Assembly (NCBI GenBank): GCA_003245835.1
Contig: QKCC01000235.1
Coordinates: 1-36,929, forward strand
From: Spirochaetales bacterium
GTDB taxonomy: Bacteria; Spirochaetota; Spirochaetia; UBA9216
DNA: 36,929 nucleotides
Direction: 5' to 3'
How positions within the stretch are numbered: the stretch's first letter is position 1; each line of letters starts with the position of its first letter. Under the pieces are notes generated by a model that ran no database searches, was not told the DNA's origin, and was given only the letters and a program-made list of their open reading frames with translations. Positions 24,137-32,499 of this stretch are shown in pieces. The translations under genes were made by a program, and so were the position numbers.

Positions 24137-25414
24137 TCAGTCGTCTACGCGGGTTATTCTGGCGCCGAGAGACTGCAGCCGCCCGCAAAGATCTTCGTAG
24201 CCGCGCTCGATCTGATATACATTCGCAATCACGCTCTGTCCTTCTGCACAGAGAGCGGCAATAACCATCGCCATACCGGCGCGGACGTCCGGTGAAATAA
24301 GATATGACGCACGCAGCCTTGCGGGGCCGCTTACTACAGCACGGTGCGGGTCACAGAGGATGATTCTCGCCCCCATGCCGATCAGTTTGTCTACGAAGAA
24401 CATTCTTGATTCGAACATCTTTTCGTGTACAAGTATAGTACCGTCCACCTGGGTCGCGACGACAAGCATAATACTTGTCAGGTCCGCAGGAAAACCCGGC
24501 CACGGCGCATCGTCAATCTTGGGGATCATTCCGCCCATATCGGAAACAACCTTCATTTCAAGACCTGAAGGAACATGAATATCGTTCCCGCTAGTTTCCC
24601 AGTGGATACCCAGACGGCCGAACCCGAGTTTGACCATCCGCAGATGCTCTGGTGCGGCTTTTTTTATTGTCAGCTCACCCCTCGTTACCGCTGCGAGACC
24701 GATATATGAACCGACCTCCATGAAATCGGAACCGATTTCGAATTCAGCACCATGGAGTTTTTTAACGCCGTTTATATATAGAATATTGGATCCGATTCCA
24801 GTAATTTCGGCACCCATCAGATTGAGCATTGCACAGAGATCCTGCACATGGGGTTCTGAAGCCGCATTCCTGATGATGGTTTTTCCTGATGCAAGAACAG
24901 CGGCCATGACAGCGTTCTCTGTCGCAGTAACTGAAGCCTCATCGAGAAAAATATCGACTCCGACGAGCTTGTTCGCAATCAGTTTGTAGACTCCGTCCAT
25001 CTCTACCCGTGCACCAAGTTCTGTAAAAGCCATAAAATGAGTATCCAGGCGGCGGCGGCCGATAACATCACCGCCGGGAGGCGGAAGAATTACCTTGCCC
25101 GTTCTTGCCAGAAGAGGTCCTGCAAAAAGAATCGAGGCCCGGATAGCTCGAGCCTGACCGGAAGGGATCTCGCTTGTGTGTATATCCGTTGTTTTTACAC
25201 GGTATACACCTCCTTCATTTTTAACATCCGCCCCAAGCTCCTCAAGAACTTCGAACATTACCCTGACATCCGCTATATCCGGAAGGTTACGCAAAACTAT
25301 TTCCTCATCCGTCAAAAGACAGGCGGCAATACAAGGAAGCGCTGCATTCTTATTTCCACTGGCAGTTACCGTACCGCTTATAGGAAAACTTCCGTCTATA
25401 ATATATTTACTCAA
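24137..25414 (-). CDS. murA: UDP-N-acetylglucosamine 1-carboxyvinyltransferase, Asp-type
   Basis: A 425-residue cytosolic enzyme transferring enolpyruvate from PEP to UDP-GlcNAc, the first committed step of peptidoglycan synthesis. Family signatures include [10 protein letters not shown] with Lys22/Asn23, [13 protein letters not shown] (92-104), and the C-terminal [15 protein letters not shown] block. In the active-site loop [13 protein letters not shown], the usual catalytic Cys (Cys115 in E. coli) is Asp116. This substitution occurs naturally in Mycobacterium, Chlamydia and Borrelia MurA and makes the enzyme insensitive to fosfomycin. The start is TTG, decided by GAGGAG six bases upstream; no ATG or GTG fits. 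It follows the Asp-rich lipoprotein gene by 11 bases, with its ribosome binding site touching that gene's stop codon, so the two form an operon. Confidence 0.96.
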   Translation of the reverse strand: MSKYIIDGSFPISGTVTASGNKNAALPCIAACLLTDEEIVLRNLPDIADVRVMFEVLEELGADVKNEGGVYRVKTTDIHTSEIPSGQARAIRASILFAGPLLARTGKVILPPPGGDVIGRRRLDTHFMAFTELGARVEMDGVYKLIANKLVGVDIFLDEASVTATENAVMAAVLASGKTIIRNAASEPHVQDLCAMLNLMGAEITGIGSNILYINGVKKLHGAEFEIGSDFMEVGSYIGLAAVTRGELTIKKAAPEHLRMVKLGFGRLGIHWETSGNDIHVPSGLEMKVVSDMGGMIPKIDDAPWPGFPADLTSIMLVVATQVDGTILVHEKMFESRMFFVDKLIGMGARIILCDPHRAVVSGPARLRASYLISPDVRAGMAMVIAALCAEGQSVIANVYQIERGYEDLCGRLQSLGARITRVDD

Positions 25415-25420
25415 TGAATG

Positions 25421-25426
25421 CTCCTC
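25421..25426 (-). promoter_or_regulatory. Ribosome binding site that fixes the murA TTG start
   Basis: GAGGAG on the minus strand, six bases before TTG at 25414. It overlaps the last base of the upstream gene's TAG stop, suggesting translational coupling. Confidence 0.85.
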
Positions 25427-26715
25427 TAATACTCCATAATGTCAAAACAAAACTGTTTATCCTGAAAAGGATTCTTCTTCATCTTGAGATCAGCAATAAA
25501 AATCATGCTCCTCTCGCCGGCACGGCCAATACGAACCGAAATTTGACGCTCAAAATCCATTCGGGTTTCATAGGAAAACGGTGTCTCCATAATCTCCGGA
25601 AAAACAACAGTTGTCAGCCTTTCGCCGGTAAAAAAATCGTCGCCGACAGTTTCAGGCTCAACCGGTTTGAAGATCATACTGAGTATTTCCTCATCCGTCA
25701 TCCCCTTATCGTACAGTTCTTTAAGAAGATCAGGCTCGACAGTATAATTCAAAAACTGCCTGTATTCTCCCTCTCTAAGATACTCGGAACCAATCAGAAA
25801 AAACTGTTTCAGATTCCGTACTATATTTGTAGTTTTATATTCCTTATATTCCCGTGAATTCCATTTAAACCACGTCAGAAATGTTTCAAACCCGGTACCT
25901 TCTTCAAAACCCTGTTCATGGACGACAATATCTTCAAATCCGTCCTCGTCTATATCTTCGAAAAGAGTAATTTCTGACAGGCTCTCTTTTATTGTAAACC
26001 TTGTAATTCCATAGCCGCTTAGAATGATTAGCTCACGCTCAATTCCTGACCTTGTTCGGAATGAAAACATAAGAGCATAGGGAAAATCATGTCCCTTTTT
26101 AATGTCCACCGGATTGATCCCGGTGAAAACAAGCTGCTGTGAAACGGGAACAGTATACCGCAGGTTTATGCCGTCACTGTACTGATAAAAAATCAGAAGC
26201 AGAAAATTACAATAATCCTGCCCGGATCGGAACAGCCTCGCTGATTCAGACAGTTTTGAGAGCTGATTTTCCGTACCTTCGCCGCCCTCTACAGCAACAA
26301 CGAGAGCATCCTTATAACCATTTTTATCCAAATCATGCATGATTATAATCGGGGTGTTTCCGTCCTGTACAGCTTCCATATTCCAAGGCATCAGCCCAAG
26401 GATTCTTTTTATGAATTCCTGATCACTCAAAGGTTCAGCATATATTACAGATTCAGATTCAGGATCTGCAGCTCTTGCGGCTTCCCCGTGAAGATCCAGA
26501 ACATCCGATGTGTCAGCAGCACTTGCCGCAGGATCGGAAACTGCATATGAATCATCGCTTTTATCCGGATTACCGCTGTCCGGAGAGACTTCCGGCACAT
26601 ATACAACTGAATCCCCAACCTGTTCACTGCCTGAAGAACCGGTATCAGCTGTTGTCTTACACGAAAAAGAGAGAAATACCGCAATCAGGAGAAGGACGGG
26701 CAGCAGTTTTGTCAT
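25426..26715 (-). CDS. Lipoprotein with Asp-rich EF-hand/FG-GAP-like loops
   Basis: A 429-residue predicted lipoprotein. From the ATG at 26715 (MTKLLPV) a hydrophobic core ends in LSFSC with Cys19. A Ser/Asp/Pro-rich linker (about 20-95) precedes a globular domain. Two loops, DLDKNGYKD (about 128-136) and DIDEDGFED (about 254-262), have the DxDxDG calcium-loop pattern found in EF-hand, dockerin and FG-GAP/VCBS repeats. A longer in-frame ORF starts at TTG 26751, but that codon coincides with the -35 element and has no ribosome binding site, so the ATG is preferred. It is transcribed with murA and diverges from thrC. Its function is unknown; a structural or calcium-binding envelope role is a guess. 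Confidence 0.8.
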   Translation of the reverse strand: MTKLLPVLLLIAVFLSFSCKTTADTGSSGSEQVGDSVVYVPEVSPDSGNPDKSDDSYAVSDPAASAADTSDVLDLHGEAARAADPESESVIYAEPLSDQEFIKRILGLMPWNMEAVQDGNTPIIIMHDLDKNGYKDALVVAVEGGEGTENQLSKLSESARLFRSGQDYCNFLLLIFYQYSDGINLRYTVPVSQQLVFTGINPVDIKKGHDFPYALMFSFRTRSGIERELIILSGYGITRFTIKESLSEITLFEDIDEDGFEDIVVHEQGFEEGTGFETFLTWFKWNSREYKEYKTTNIVRNLKQFFLIGSEYLREGEYRQFLNYTVEPDLLKELYDKGMTDEEILSMIFKPVEPETVGDDFFTGERLTTVVFPEIMETPFSYETRMDFERQISVRIGRAGERSMIFIADLKMKKNPFQDKQFCFDIMEY

Positions 26716-26722
26716 TTCAGAT

Positions 26723-26751
26723 ATAATACCAATATTGTCGCCGGTCAGCAA
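26723..26751 (-). promoter_or_regulatory. Promoter giving a probable leaderless mRNA for the lipoprotein-murA operon
   Basis: On the minus strand, TTGCTG (26751-26746, 3/6) and TATTAT (26728-26723, 5/6) are spaced by 17 bases. Only seven bases lie between the -10 and the ATG at 26715, with no Shine-Dalgarno. The transcript should begin at or next to the ATG. The arrangement mirrors the one at 20607-20645. Confidence 0.45.
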
Positions 26752-26766
26752 GAGCGGAATTAAGGC

Positions 26767-26782
26767 ATAATGCAGGCATTAT
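26767..26782. promoter_or_regulatory. 7-bp palindrome between divergent lipoprotein and thrC genes
   Basis: ATAATGC-AG-GCATTAT, a perfect 7+7 inverted repeat with a 2-base centre. It sits 15 bases upstream of the -35 of the minus-strand promoter and 100 bases before thrC. The size and symmetry suit a dimeric repressor or activator site. The remaining 26783-26881 stretch is AT-rich and holds TATTAT/TATAAA elements but no clear -35. Confidence 0.4.
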
Positions 26783-26870
26783 TACAGGGGCTTGTATTAT
26801 TGCATTGTATTATAAAAAATATTAAACTGTGGTTCCCGAAGCTTGAAATGCTCTCAAAGCGGGCAGGAAC

Positions 26871-26875
26871 AGGAG
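26871..26875 (+). promoter_or_regulatory. Ribosome binding site that fixes the thrC GTG start
   Basis: AGGAG six bases before GTG at 26882. An upstream in-frame TTG at 26843 would add 13 residues not seen in the family and lacks a ribosome binding site. Confidence 0.85.
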
Positions 26876-26881
26876 AAATCA

Positions 26882-28198
26882 GTGAAGTTTTACAGCACCC
26901 GAGATAAAAATAATGCAGTAACCTACAAGGAAGCAATCTTTCGCGGACTTGCCCCGGACGGAGGGCTATACATGCCCGAAGAAATGTCCGACCTCACCGG
27001 TTTGATTGATTCTTTCAGTCCTGATACCCCCTTTAATGAAATTGCAGCGGAGATTACCCATGCGCTGCTTTCGGAGGAACTGGACAGGGTGGCCTCTGAA
27101 AGGGTGTGCAGCCGGGCTTTTAATTTTACACCTGAGCTTAAAAATATTGACGAAAACATCAGCGTTCTCGAACTTTTTCACGGACCATCCTGCGCTTTCA
27201 AAGATTTCGGGGCATCTTTCCTTGCTTCGAGCATGGAAGAATTCCTGAAAACCGACTCCCGCAAAGCAACAATCCTGACAGCCACCAGCGGCGACACCGG
27301 CAGCGCGGTAGCACGGGCATTTTATAAAAAAAACAACATCGATGTCGTAATACTGTATCCTTCAGGCCGGGTAAGTCCGCTTCAGGAAAAGCAGCTGACA
27401 ACCCTCGGTGAGAATATCAGGGCACTCGAAGTAAAGGGTTCGTTCGACGACTGCCAGCGAATGGTCAAGGAAGCCTTCATGGACCGCGAACTCTCCGACA
27501 GGCTTAACCTCACCTCCGCAAATTCCATCAGCCTCGGCAGACTTATACCCCAGTCGTTTTACTACATCTGGGCATGGGCCCAGGCAAAAGGTCAGCGCGA
27601 CAACCTGTGGTTCTGCGTCCCGAGCGGCAACTTCGGCAACCTTACTGCTGGAATCATGGCGCATGGCTGGGGAATGAAGAACAAGGGATTCATCGCCGCG
27701 ACCAACATCAACGATGTCGTTCCCGAATACCTTAAAAAGGGCGAATTTAATCCGCGCGCATCGATTCTGACACTGTCCAACGCGATGGACGTCGGCAACC
27801 CGAGCAACTTCGAGAGGATGCTTGAAATATTCGAAGAATCTCATGAAAAGATGTCCGAGGTCATCAAGGAAGAGGTAATCACTGATTCCGAAACCAAGGA
27901 CACAATAAAGCTGCTTCTTGACGGCAGGAATTATGAGAGCGACCCGCACACAGCAGTCGGCTACCTTGCATCACAGCGGTTCCTGAATAAGGCGGCAGCT
28001 GGAACTGTTGAAGCCGGAAAAGCCCCACGGATAATTACGCTCTCGACCGCTCACCCCGGCAAATTCACCGAGGTATTTGAGGAAGCGACCGGTTCACGTC
28101 CGGAACTGCCTGAAAGCCTGAAAGAGGTAATGAAACTGAGGAAGGTTTCAACACTGGTAGGAAATACGCTTGAAGATATGAAGGGTGTGATTGGATAA
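26882..28198 (+). CDS. thrC: Threonine synthase
   Basis: A 438-residue PLP enzyme converting O-phospho-L-homoserine to L-threonine. The N-terminus KFYSTRDKNNAVTYKEAIFRG and GLAPDGGLYMPE (22-33) are typical of the E. coli/yeast-like class. Lys107 in HGPSCAFKDFGASF binds PLP. The phosphate-binding TATSGDTGSAVA segment and the VPSGNFGNLTAG segment are intact. The start is the GTG at 26882, placed by AGGAG and by the family's N-terminus. It is divergent from the lipoprotein-murA operon with a palindrome in the shared upstream region. No homoserine kinase or dehydrogenase gene is adjacent in this window, and no threonine/isoleucine attenuator was recognised. Confidence 0.96.
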   Translation: MKFYSTRDKNNAVTYKEAIFRGLAPDGGLYMPEEMSDLTGLIDSFSPDTPFNEIAAEITHALLSEELDRVASERVCSRAFNFTPELKNIDENISVLELFHGPSCAFKDFGASFLASSMEEFLKTDSRKATILTATSGDTGSAVARAFYKKNNIDVVILYPSGRVSPLQEKQLTTLGENIRALEVKGSFDDCQRMVKEAFMDRELSDRLNLTSANSISLGRLIPQSFYYIWAWAQAKGQRDNLWFCVPSGNFGNLTAGIMAHGWGMKNKGFIAATNINDVVPEYLKKGEFNPRASILTLSNAMDVGNPSNFERMLEIFEESHEKMSEVIKEEVITDSETKDTIKLLLDGRNYESDPHTAVGYLASQRFLNKAAAGTVEAGKAPRIITLSTAHPGKFTEVFEEATGSRPELPESLKEVMKLRKVSTLVGNTLEDMKGVIG

Positions 28199-28200
28199 CG

Positions 28201-28344
28201 TTAGAGAGTTCTGATTTCGTCGATAAACTTTTTAAATAGCGCGAGTTTGTTCTGCAGATTTGGATTTTCAGAAAACTCTTTCCGGACAAAAAGAAGCGGG
28301 CCCTTTAACGCTTTAAAACAAACAATAGTTCCGGCGGTATACAT
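28201..28344 (-). CDS. Possible 47-residue small protein convergent with thrC
   Basis: An ATG-started frame of 47 codons (MYTAGTIVCFKALKGPLLF..., ending FIDEIRTL) that stops two bases from the thrC stop. The sequence reads like protein: a hydrophobic N-terminal half and a Lys/Glu/Asn/Leu helical second half. An in-frame TGA lies just upstream of the ATG, so it is not simply the tail of an open longer frame. There is no Shine-Dalgarno. It could be a real small protein or the remnant of a larger gene. The remaining 28345-28467 is very AT-rich and probably carries the promoter of the flippase gene. Confidence 0.35.
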   Translation of the reverse strand: MYTAGTIVCFKALKGPLLFVRKEFSENPNLQNKLALFKKFIDEIRTL

Positions 28345-28467
28345 TTTTCAAGAGACATCATCGGATTATGCCAACCCCGCTATATCAAACAACGTGAAAA
28401 GCAGTACTTATTATATTTTATATTTTTCTCATGCTTTTCTAATATAGATATGCTACTGTTATGCTAA

Positions 28468-29778
28468 ATGGACCTCTTTAGGGAAGGCTTAAAAAAACAG
28501 GCTGTACTCAGCCTGATTTATAAATTTTCCTCTATATTACTTTCATATCTTACGGTACCGGTATTAATCGGTATTCTCGGAAACGAAAAGTACGGTGTCT
28601 GGGTTGCTCTGTCCTCTCTTTTCGGATGGATTTCGGTTCTGGATATGGGAATAGGCAGCGGGCTCCAGAACGAATTGGTAAAATCTGTTGCTGACTCAGA
28701 TTTCAAACTTTCTAAATGTCTAATTTCAACATCCTATATTTCAACTTCAATTATTGCCTTCATTATTGTAATTTTCGGATTAATCGCAATAAAACTTATG
28801 CCTGTGTCTATTATTTTAGATACAGCTGCTCTGAGAGAAAATGAACCTCAGAAGATCATGCTGATTATGCTTGGTTCTACAGGAATAATACTGATATTGA
28901 AACTGTATATAAATATACAGAATGCATTAAAAAAATCATCAACAGGAATATTAACAGGACTTATCAGCAACATACTTTATATATTCAGCCTGCTGCTCAT
29001 CAGCAGAATATCCGGTCTGCAAATAACAATAATTGCGGTAGTAAAAAATATTTCGGTAATTGCAGTTTTTTTTATTATGACGATTGCGATGTTTACTGTA
29101 CAAAGACAGTTGCGGCCCGGCGTCAAATATTTTAACAGGAACCTTATAATAAACCTGTCCGGAATAAGCCTCCAGTTTTTTATAATTCAGTTATGCTGGA
29201 ATATAATTAATTCGACAGACAACATTATCATTTCCAGCCAGCTCGGTTCGCTTGAAGTAACAGTTTTCAGCCTAGTATTCAGAATAGTCACAATCGGAAA
29301 GCTTGTCTTTTTTTTGATTCTAACTCCCTTCTGGCCGCAATTCAGCGAGTACCACCATATGAATGATTACAAGCAGATGAAACGGCTGCTGATGAACTAT
29401 GGGAAAATAATGTTTTTTATAGACTCTGGCATGATCGCTATTTCATTTTTTATTCCGATTATTATTAAGATATGGACCGGACAGAGCATGATAATACCGA
29501 CACCTCTGGTCATCTTTTCTGTACTTTTTGTTGTCCTTGATAATGTTGTCGGTCTTTTTTCGTATTGTTTGAATGCCATTAACAGAATCAAATTACAAAT
29601 GTACCTGTATATCTTCGGTGCCGTAATAAACATTCCCCTGTCGATAAAACTTGTTAACACTCTTCTTGGAAGCTCAGGAGCGATACTTGCAAGCTGTATC
29701 TGCTACCTCCCGCTTGTAATTCTTATGCCGTGGCAGGTAATTATAGAAATGAAAAAGGTAAAAAAAAATGGAACCTAA
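28468..29778 (+). CDS. Wzx-like polysaccharide flippase (MOP/PST family)
   Basis: A 436-residue polytopic inner-membrane protein with about 12 hydrophobic helices. The N-terminus fits O-antigen/capsule flippases: a basic amphipathic start, then YLTVPVLIGILGNEKYGVWV (about 27-46) and a following LDMGIGSGLQNEL segment. These proteins move undecaprenyl-linked sugar repeat units across the inner membrane. No strong ribosome binding site precedes the ATG. It overlaps the glycosyltransferase gene by 11 bases. GC is low (16 of 60 in line 28741) against 35 of 60 in thrC line 27601. Substrate cannot be told from sequence. Confidence 0.87.
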   Translation: MDLFREGLKKQAVLSLIYKFSSILLSYLTVPVLIGILGNEKYGVWVALSSLFGWISVLDMGIGSGLQNELVKSVADSDFKLSKCLISTSYISTSIIAFIIVIFGLIAIKLMPVSIILDTAALRENEPQKIMLIMLGSTGIILILKLYINIQNALKKSSTGILTGLISNILYIFSLLLISRISGLQITIIAVVKNISVIAVFFIMTIAMFTVQRQLRPGVKYFNRNLIINLSGISLQFFIIQLCWNIINSTDNIIISSQLGSLEVTVFSLVFRIVTIGKLVFFLILTPFWPQFSEYHHMNDYKQMKRLLMNYGKIMFFIDSGMIAISFFIPIIIKIWTGQSMIIPTPLVIFSVLFVVLDNVVGLFSYCLNAINRIKLQMYLYIFGAVINIPLSIKLVNTLLGSSGAILASCICYLPLVILMPWQVIIEMKKVKKNGT

Positions 29779-30766
29779 AATAAGTATTATCGTTCCAATC
29801 TACAATGCTGAAAAGTATCTTCATCCCTGTCTCGACAGTATTGTTCTGCAGACTCTGAAAGAAATCGAAATAATCTGTGTTGTAAACGGATGTACTGATA
29901 ATTCACTTGCTATTGTACATGAATATCAGAAAAATGATGTGAGGATAATGCTATTCGTAAATGAAACAGCAGATGTCGGAGCGGCGCGAAACAGAGGGGT
30001 AAGAGAAGCTACAGGTGAATATCTTATGTTTGTGGACAGCGATGACTGGATTGAACTTGAGGCCTGTGAAAAACTTTATGCAATCGCAAAAAAGAATGAT
30101 TTGGAGATACTGCAGGGACGGTTCAGGTATATACCCTATACCAAGTTTAAGAATTTTAAGTGTAATAGTAATTTATTTGAAAAAGAATTATCCGGAATGG
30201 ATTTCTGGCGGGAGAATGAAACAATTTCTTTAGTTGTCTGGGATAAAATATGGCATAGAACTTTCTATATTAGTAAAAAACTGTTTAACCCAGAGAATGT
30301 TTATTATGAAGACAACAGAACAAATGTCCTCGGTATAATAAATGCAAAATATTTTATGATATCAGATTTTATTTTTTATAATCACAGATATGTTTCGACC
30401 TCAATTATGAATTCGAAATTATCACAAAAGCATATTCAGAGTTTGAAAGATCTCTATTTAAAAACCGAAGAATACATAGATAAGCATAATTTATGGAATG
30501 AATCCTGCATTGTTCTTTTTTATATAAGGAAAGCTTTTATATTTTTAACCTTTTCAAATCATAAAAAGAAAATAGAATTAATACCTATAATACGAAATAT
30601 TAAAATAAAAAATATCCGATATTTCCCTCTAAAAATCAAGCTTGCTTATTATGCACCTCTTCTTACATCATATTTTTACCCAATATGGATCAAACGACAT
30701 TTTTTAAAGTTAATACTGTCCCGAATATTTGAGTTTTTTTCAAACAGGATCAACATACATTCGTAA
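29768..30766 (+). CDS. Family 2 glycosyltransferase
   Basis: A 332-residue GT2 (GT-A fold) glycosyltransferase, probably building the polysaccharide exported by the adjacent flippase. The N-terminus ISIIVPIYNAEKYLHPCLDS (5-24) is typical, as are GAARNRGVREATGEYLMFVD (71-90) and the metal-binding DSDDW (90-94). The usual DDGSTD is VNGCTD (39-44), so the first acidic pair is replaced; variants occur in the family but could matter for nucleotide binding. The C-terminal 130 residues are basic and aromatic, consistent with membrane association. The gene is extremely AT-rich (10 G/C in the 60 bases from 30541). Its last 27 bases overlap the end of the convergent HD-domain gene. Confidence 0.9.
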   Translation: MEPKISIIVPIYNAEKYLHPCLDSIVLQTLKEIEIICVVNGCTDNSLAIVHEYQKNDVRIMLFVNETADVGAARNRGVREATGEYLMFVDSDDWIELEACEKLYAIAKKNDLEILQGRFRYIPYTKFKNFKCNSNLFEKELSGMDFWRENETISLVVWDKIWHRTFYISKKLFNPENVYYEDNRTNVLGIINAKYFMISDFIFYNHRYVSTSIMNSKLSQKHIQSLKDLYLKTEEYIDKHNLWNESCIVLFYIRKAFIFLTFSNHKKKIELIPIIRNIKIKNIRYFPLKIKLAYYAPLLTSYFYPIWIKRHFLKLILSRIFEFFSNRINIHS

Positions 30767-31855
30767 TAATTTCTTGCCGTCGGAATTTCTAAAAGGGTTT
30801 TTAGTATTCTTTAAAAAGCAGCGGTAGGCATTGCAGGCTTCGTAGTAGCCTTCCGGACCGTTAAATGAGGACAACAGGTCGCATCGGTAAACTTCAAGAA
30901 GCATCGGAAAATAAGGGTTAAGCATTGCTTTTTCAGTGCGGAAAGTCGGAAGAGAATTTATTGCGGCAGGCATCATATGGTTTTCTACAAGAAAGCAGAT
31001 CTTTTCAATTCTGTCACGGGGAAACTCAAGCCTTTTTAGAAATGTTTCAGCAGCAGCACCGCCTATCTGTGCATGATTGTTGAAACGGTTTCCATTAGCG
31101 CTCACTGCAAGCGGCTTCCCTACATCATGAAGAAGAAGTGCGAGAGATAGATCCGGATCATTGGTTTTACGGTGAAAGAGCGTTTCAAGCGAATGATCCC
31201 AGACATCACCTTCAGGGTGATATTCTTTTGCCTGATCAAGTCCGCAAAGTGCATCCAGTTCAGGCCAGAGAGCTTCGACCGCGCCGAAATCTTTCAAAAG
31301 CTTAAGTCCAGCTGCAGGGTAATCACCTGCCAGAATAGCCGTCAGATACAGCCTCTGAAAAGCAGGCAGTACAGAAGTCGTTTCATCGGAAAGTGTAGAA
31401 AACGCCTCAAGAAGCTCCTGCCGCGGCTTAAAACCGAAACAAGAAATCAGCGCAGCTGTTTCCAGCAAAGTCAAAATTGAGATGTTCTCAACATATCTCC
31501 GGTTATTGGAAGATTCATCAGTTAAACCGACCTCTAGCATTCTGATGCTCCGATAGCATTCTGCACGGTCAATATAATAGCCCCTGTTTTTATCATAGAG
31601 CAGATTCAGAACATCCAGCGGATGCACCGGAAAACACTTGATAGAATCGGTACAGCGGAACACATGTTCTGTATTATTCACAGTACAGGCGGCATCAATA
31701 CCTTCAACTCCGGGATATCGAATGTTATCGACAACTTTGGCGATATCTACAATGGACCCCTCAATCAGCTCAAAAGAAAACCCGGGAAGATCTTTTCCGA
31801 AATAACGTGATAAAGATGAAAGATTATAAAGATAGTGTCCCGAAGATATCGTCAT
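30740..31855 (-). CDS. HD-domain protein derived from CCA-adding enzyme, head domain degenerate
   Basis: A 371-residue protein. From about 110 on it aligns by eye with the tRNA nucleotidyltransferase RNA-binding region (RYVENISILTLLETAALISC, then LLKDFGAVEALWPEL) followed by an HD phosphohydrolase domain: EYHPEGDVWDHSLETL, LLLHDVGKPLA, NNHAQIGGAAAETFL. The HD pair and the flanking His residues are present. The N-terminal ~110 residues look like a wasted nucleotidyltransferase head: neither the GG.VRD loop nor the catalytic DxD is visible. CCA addition is therefore unlikely; the HD part could act as phosphodiesterase or phosphatase. The start overlaps the START-like gene's stop (ATGA). It is the last gene of the ugd operon. 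Confidence 0.8.
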   Translation of the reverse strand: MTISSGHYLYNLSSLSRYFGKDLPGFSFELIEGSIVDIAKVVDNIRYPGVEGIDAACTVNNTEHVFRCTDSIKCFPVHPLDVLNLLYDKNRGYYIDRAECYRSIRMLEVGLTDESSNNRRYVENISILTLLETAALISCFGFKPRQELLEAFSTLSDETTSVLPAFQRLYLTAILAGDYPAAGLKLLKDFGAVEALWPELDALCGLDQAKEYHPEGDVWDHSLETLFHRKTNDPDLSLALLLHDVGKPLAVSANGNRFNNHAQIGGAAAETFLKRLEFPRDRIEKICFLVENHMMPAAINSLPTFRTEKAMLNPYFPMLLEVYRCDLLSSFNGPEGYYEACNAYRCFLKNTKNPFRNSDGKKLLRMYVDPV

Positions 31856-32499
31856 TCTGATTGTGCAGCACTTTCCACACTCGAAAACATTGATAATATT
31901 TCACCGCCGCCGAAGAGCTTTAAAACCACATCCTGCAAAAAAAATGGATTTAAGTATTCAAAATATGAATATAGCGTCACTTCTGTACGAACCTTACCCT
32001 CCGGTGACGGGGGCAATTTTTTAACATTCCACCATCCGCGGTAATCATTCAATTTTCCGTCGATCGACTTTTCAAGCCAGCTTTCAATCCTGAAATCAGT
32101 TGAAGTATTGGTTAAAATCTGTACCCGTTCCAGATACTCGTATGATTCTCCTACGCCCTGAAACTGGTAAACTGCCAAAAGTCTTCTCAGCGAATATTCA
32201 TCCGATTCATACTGAATTTCACATTCCCGAATGCTGCTGAACAGATTAGCTGCCCCTGGTATATTTGACAGGACACCGACAACTGAATCAAAATCAATAT
32301 TAAAAACTTCCGAATATTCTGATTCATGCATCAGGATATTTTCACCGTTTTTATGTTTTTTCTCGAGTTTTATGCTGACAGGTTTTTTAACCATATCGGA
32401 ACTGAAGACCAGATTTGGTGTGACAAGCAAAAGAAAAGTAATTAATAAAAAATTGAAGCCCTTAAAGTGTTTAATCTCCAAAACCGCTAAAAACCTCAT
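31852..32499 (-). CDS. Exported START/SRPBCC-like protein
   Basis: A 215-residue protein with an N-terminal signal sequence (hydrophobic core about 16-31, cleavage probably after VFS near 34), so periplasmic. The mature domain has the order of a START-like helix-grip fold: a strand-rich start, FDSVVGVLSNIPGAANLFSSI (a helix typical of ligand-cavity lids), several long strands, the GWWNVKKLPPSPEGKVRTEVTLYSYFE turn, and a C-terminal helix FFLQDVVLKLFGG. Such folds carry hydrophobic ligands. The start overlaps the end of the barrel gene by 29 bases and the stop overlaps the HD gene (ATGA), so it is embedded in the polysaccharide operon. Lipid or lipid-linked sugar binding is a reasonable guess. 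Confidence 0.72.
   Translation of the reverse strand: MRFLAVLEIKHFKGFNFLLITFLLLVTPNLVFSSDMVKKPVSIKLEKKHKNGENILMHESEYSEVFNIDFDSVVGVLSNIPGAANLFSSIRECEIQYESDEYSLRRLLAVYQFQGVGESYEYLERVQILTNTSTDFRIESWLEKSIDGKLNDYRGWWNVKKLPPSPEGKVRTEVTLYSYFEYLNPFFLQDVVLKLFGGGEILSMFSSVESAAQSE

Noticed and set aside
27362-27949. A 195-codon minus-strand frame inside thrC
   Set aside because: It is antisense to a clearly identified gene with intact motifs and resembles no known protein.
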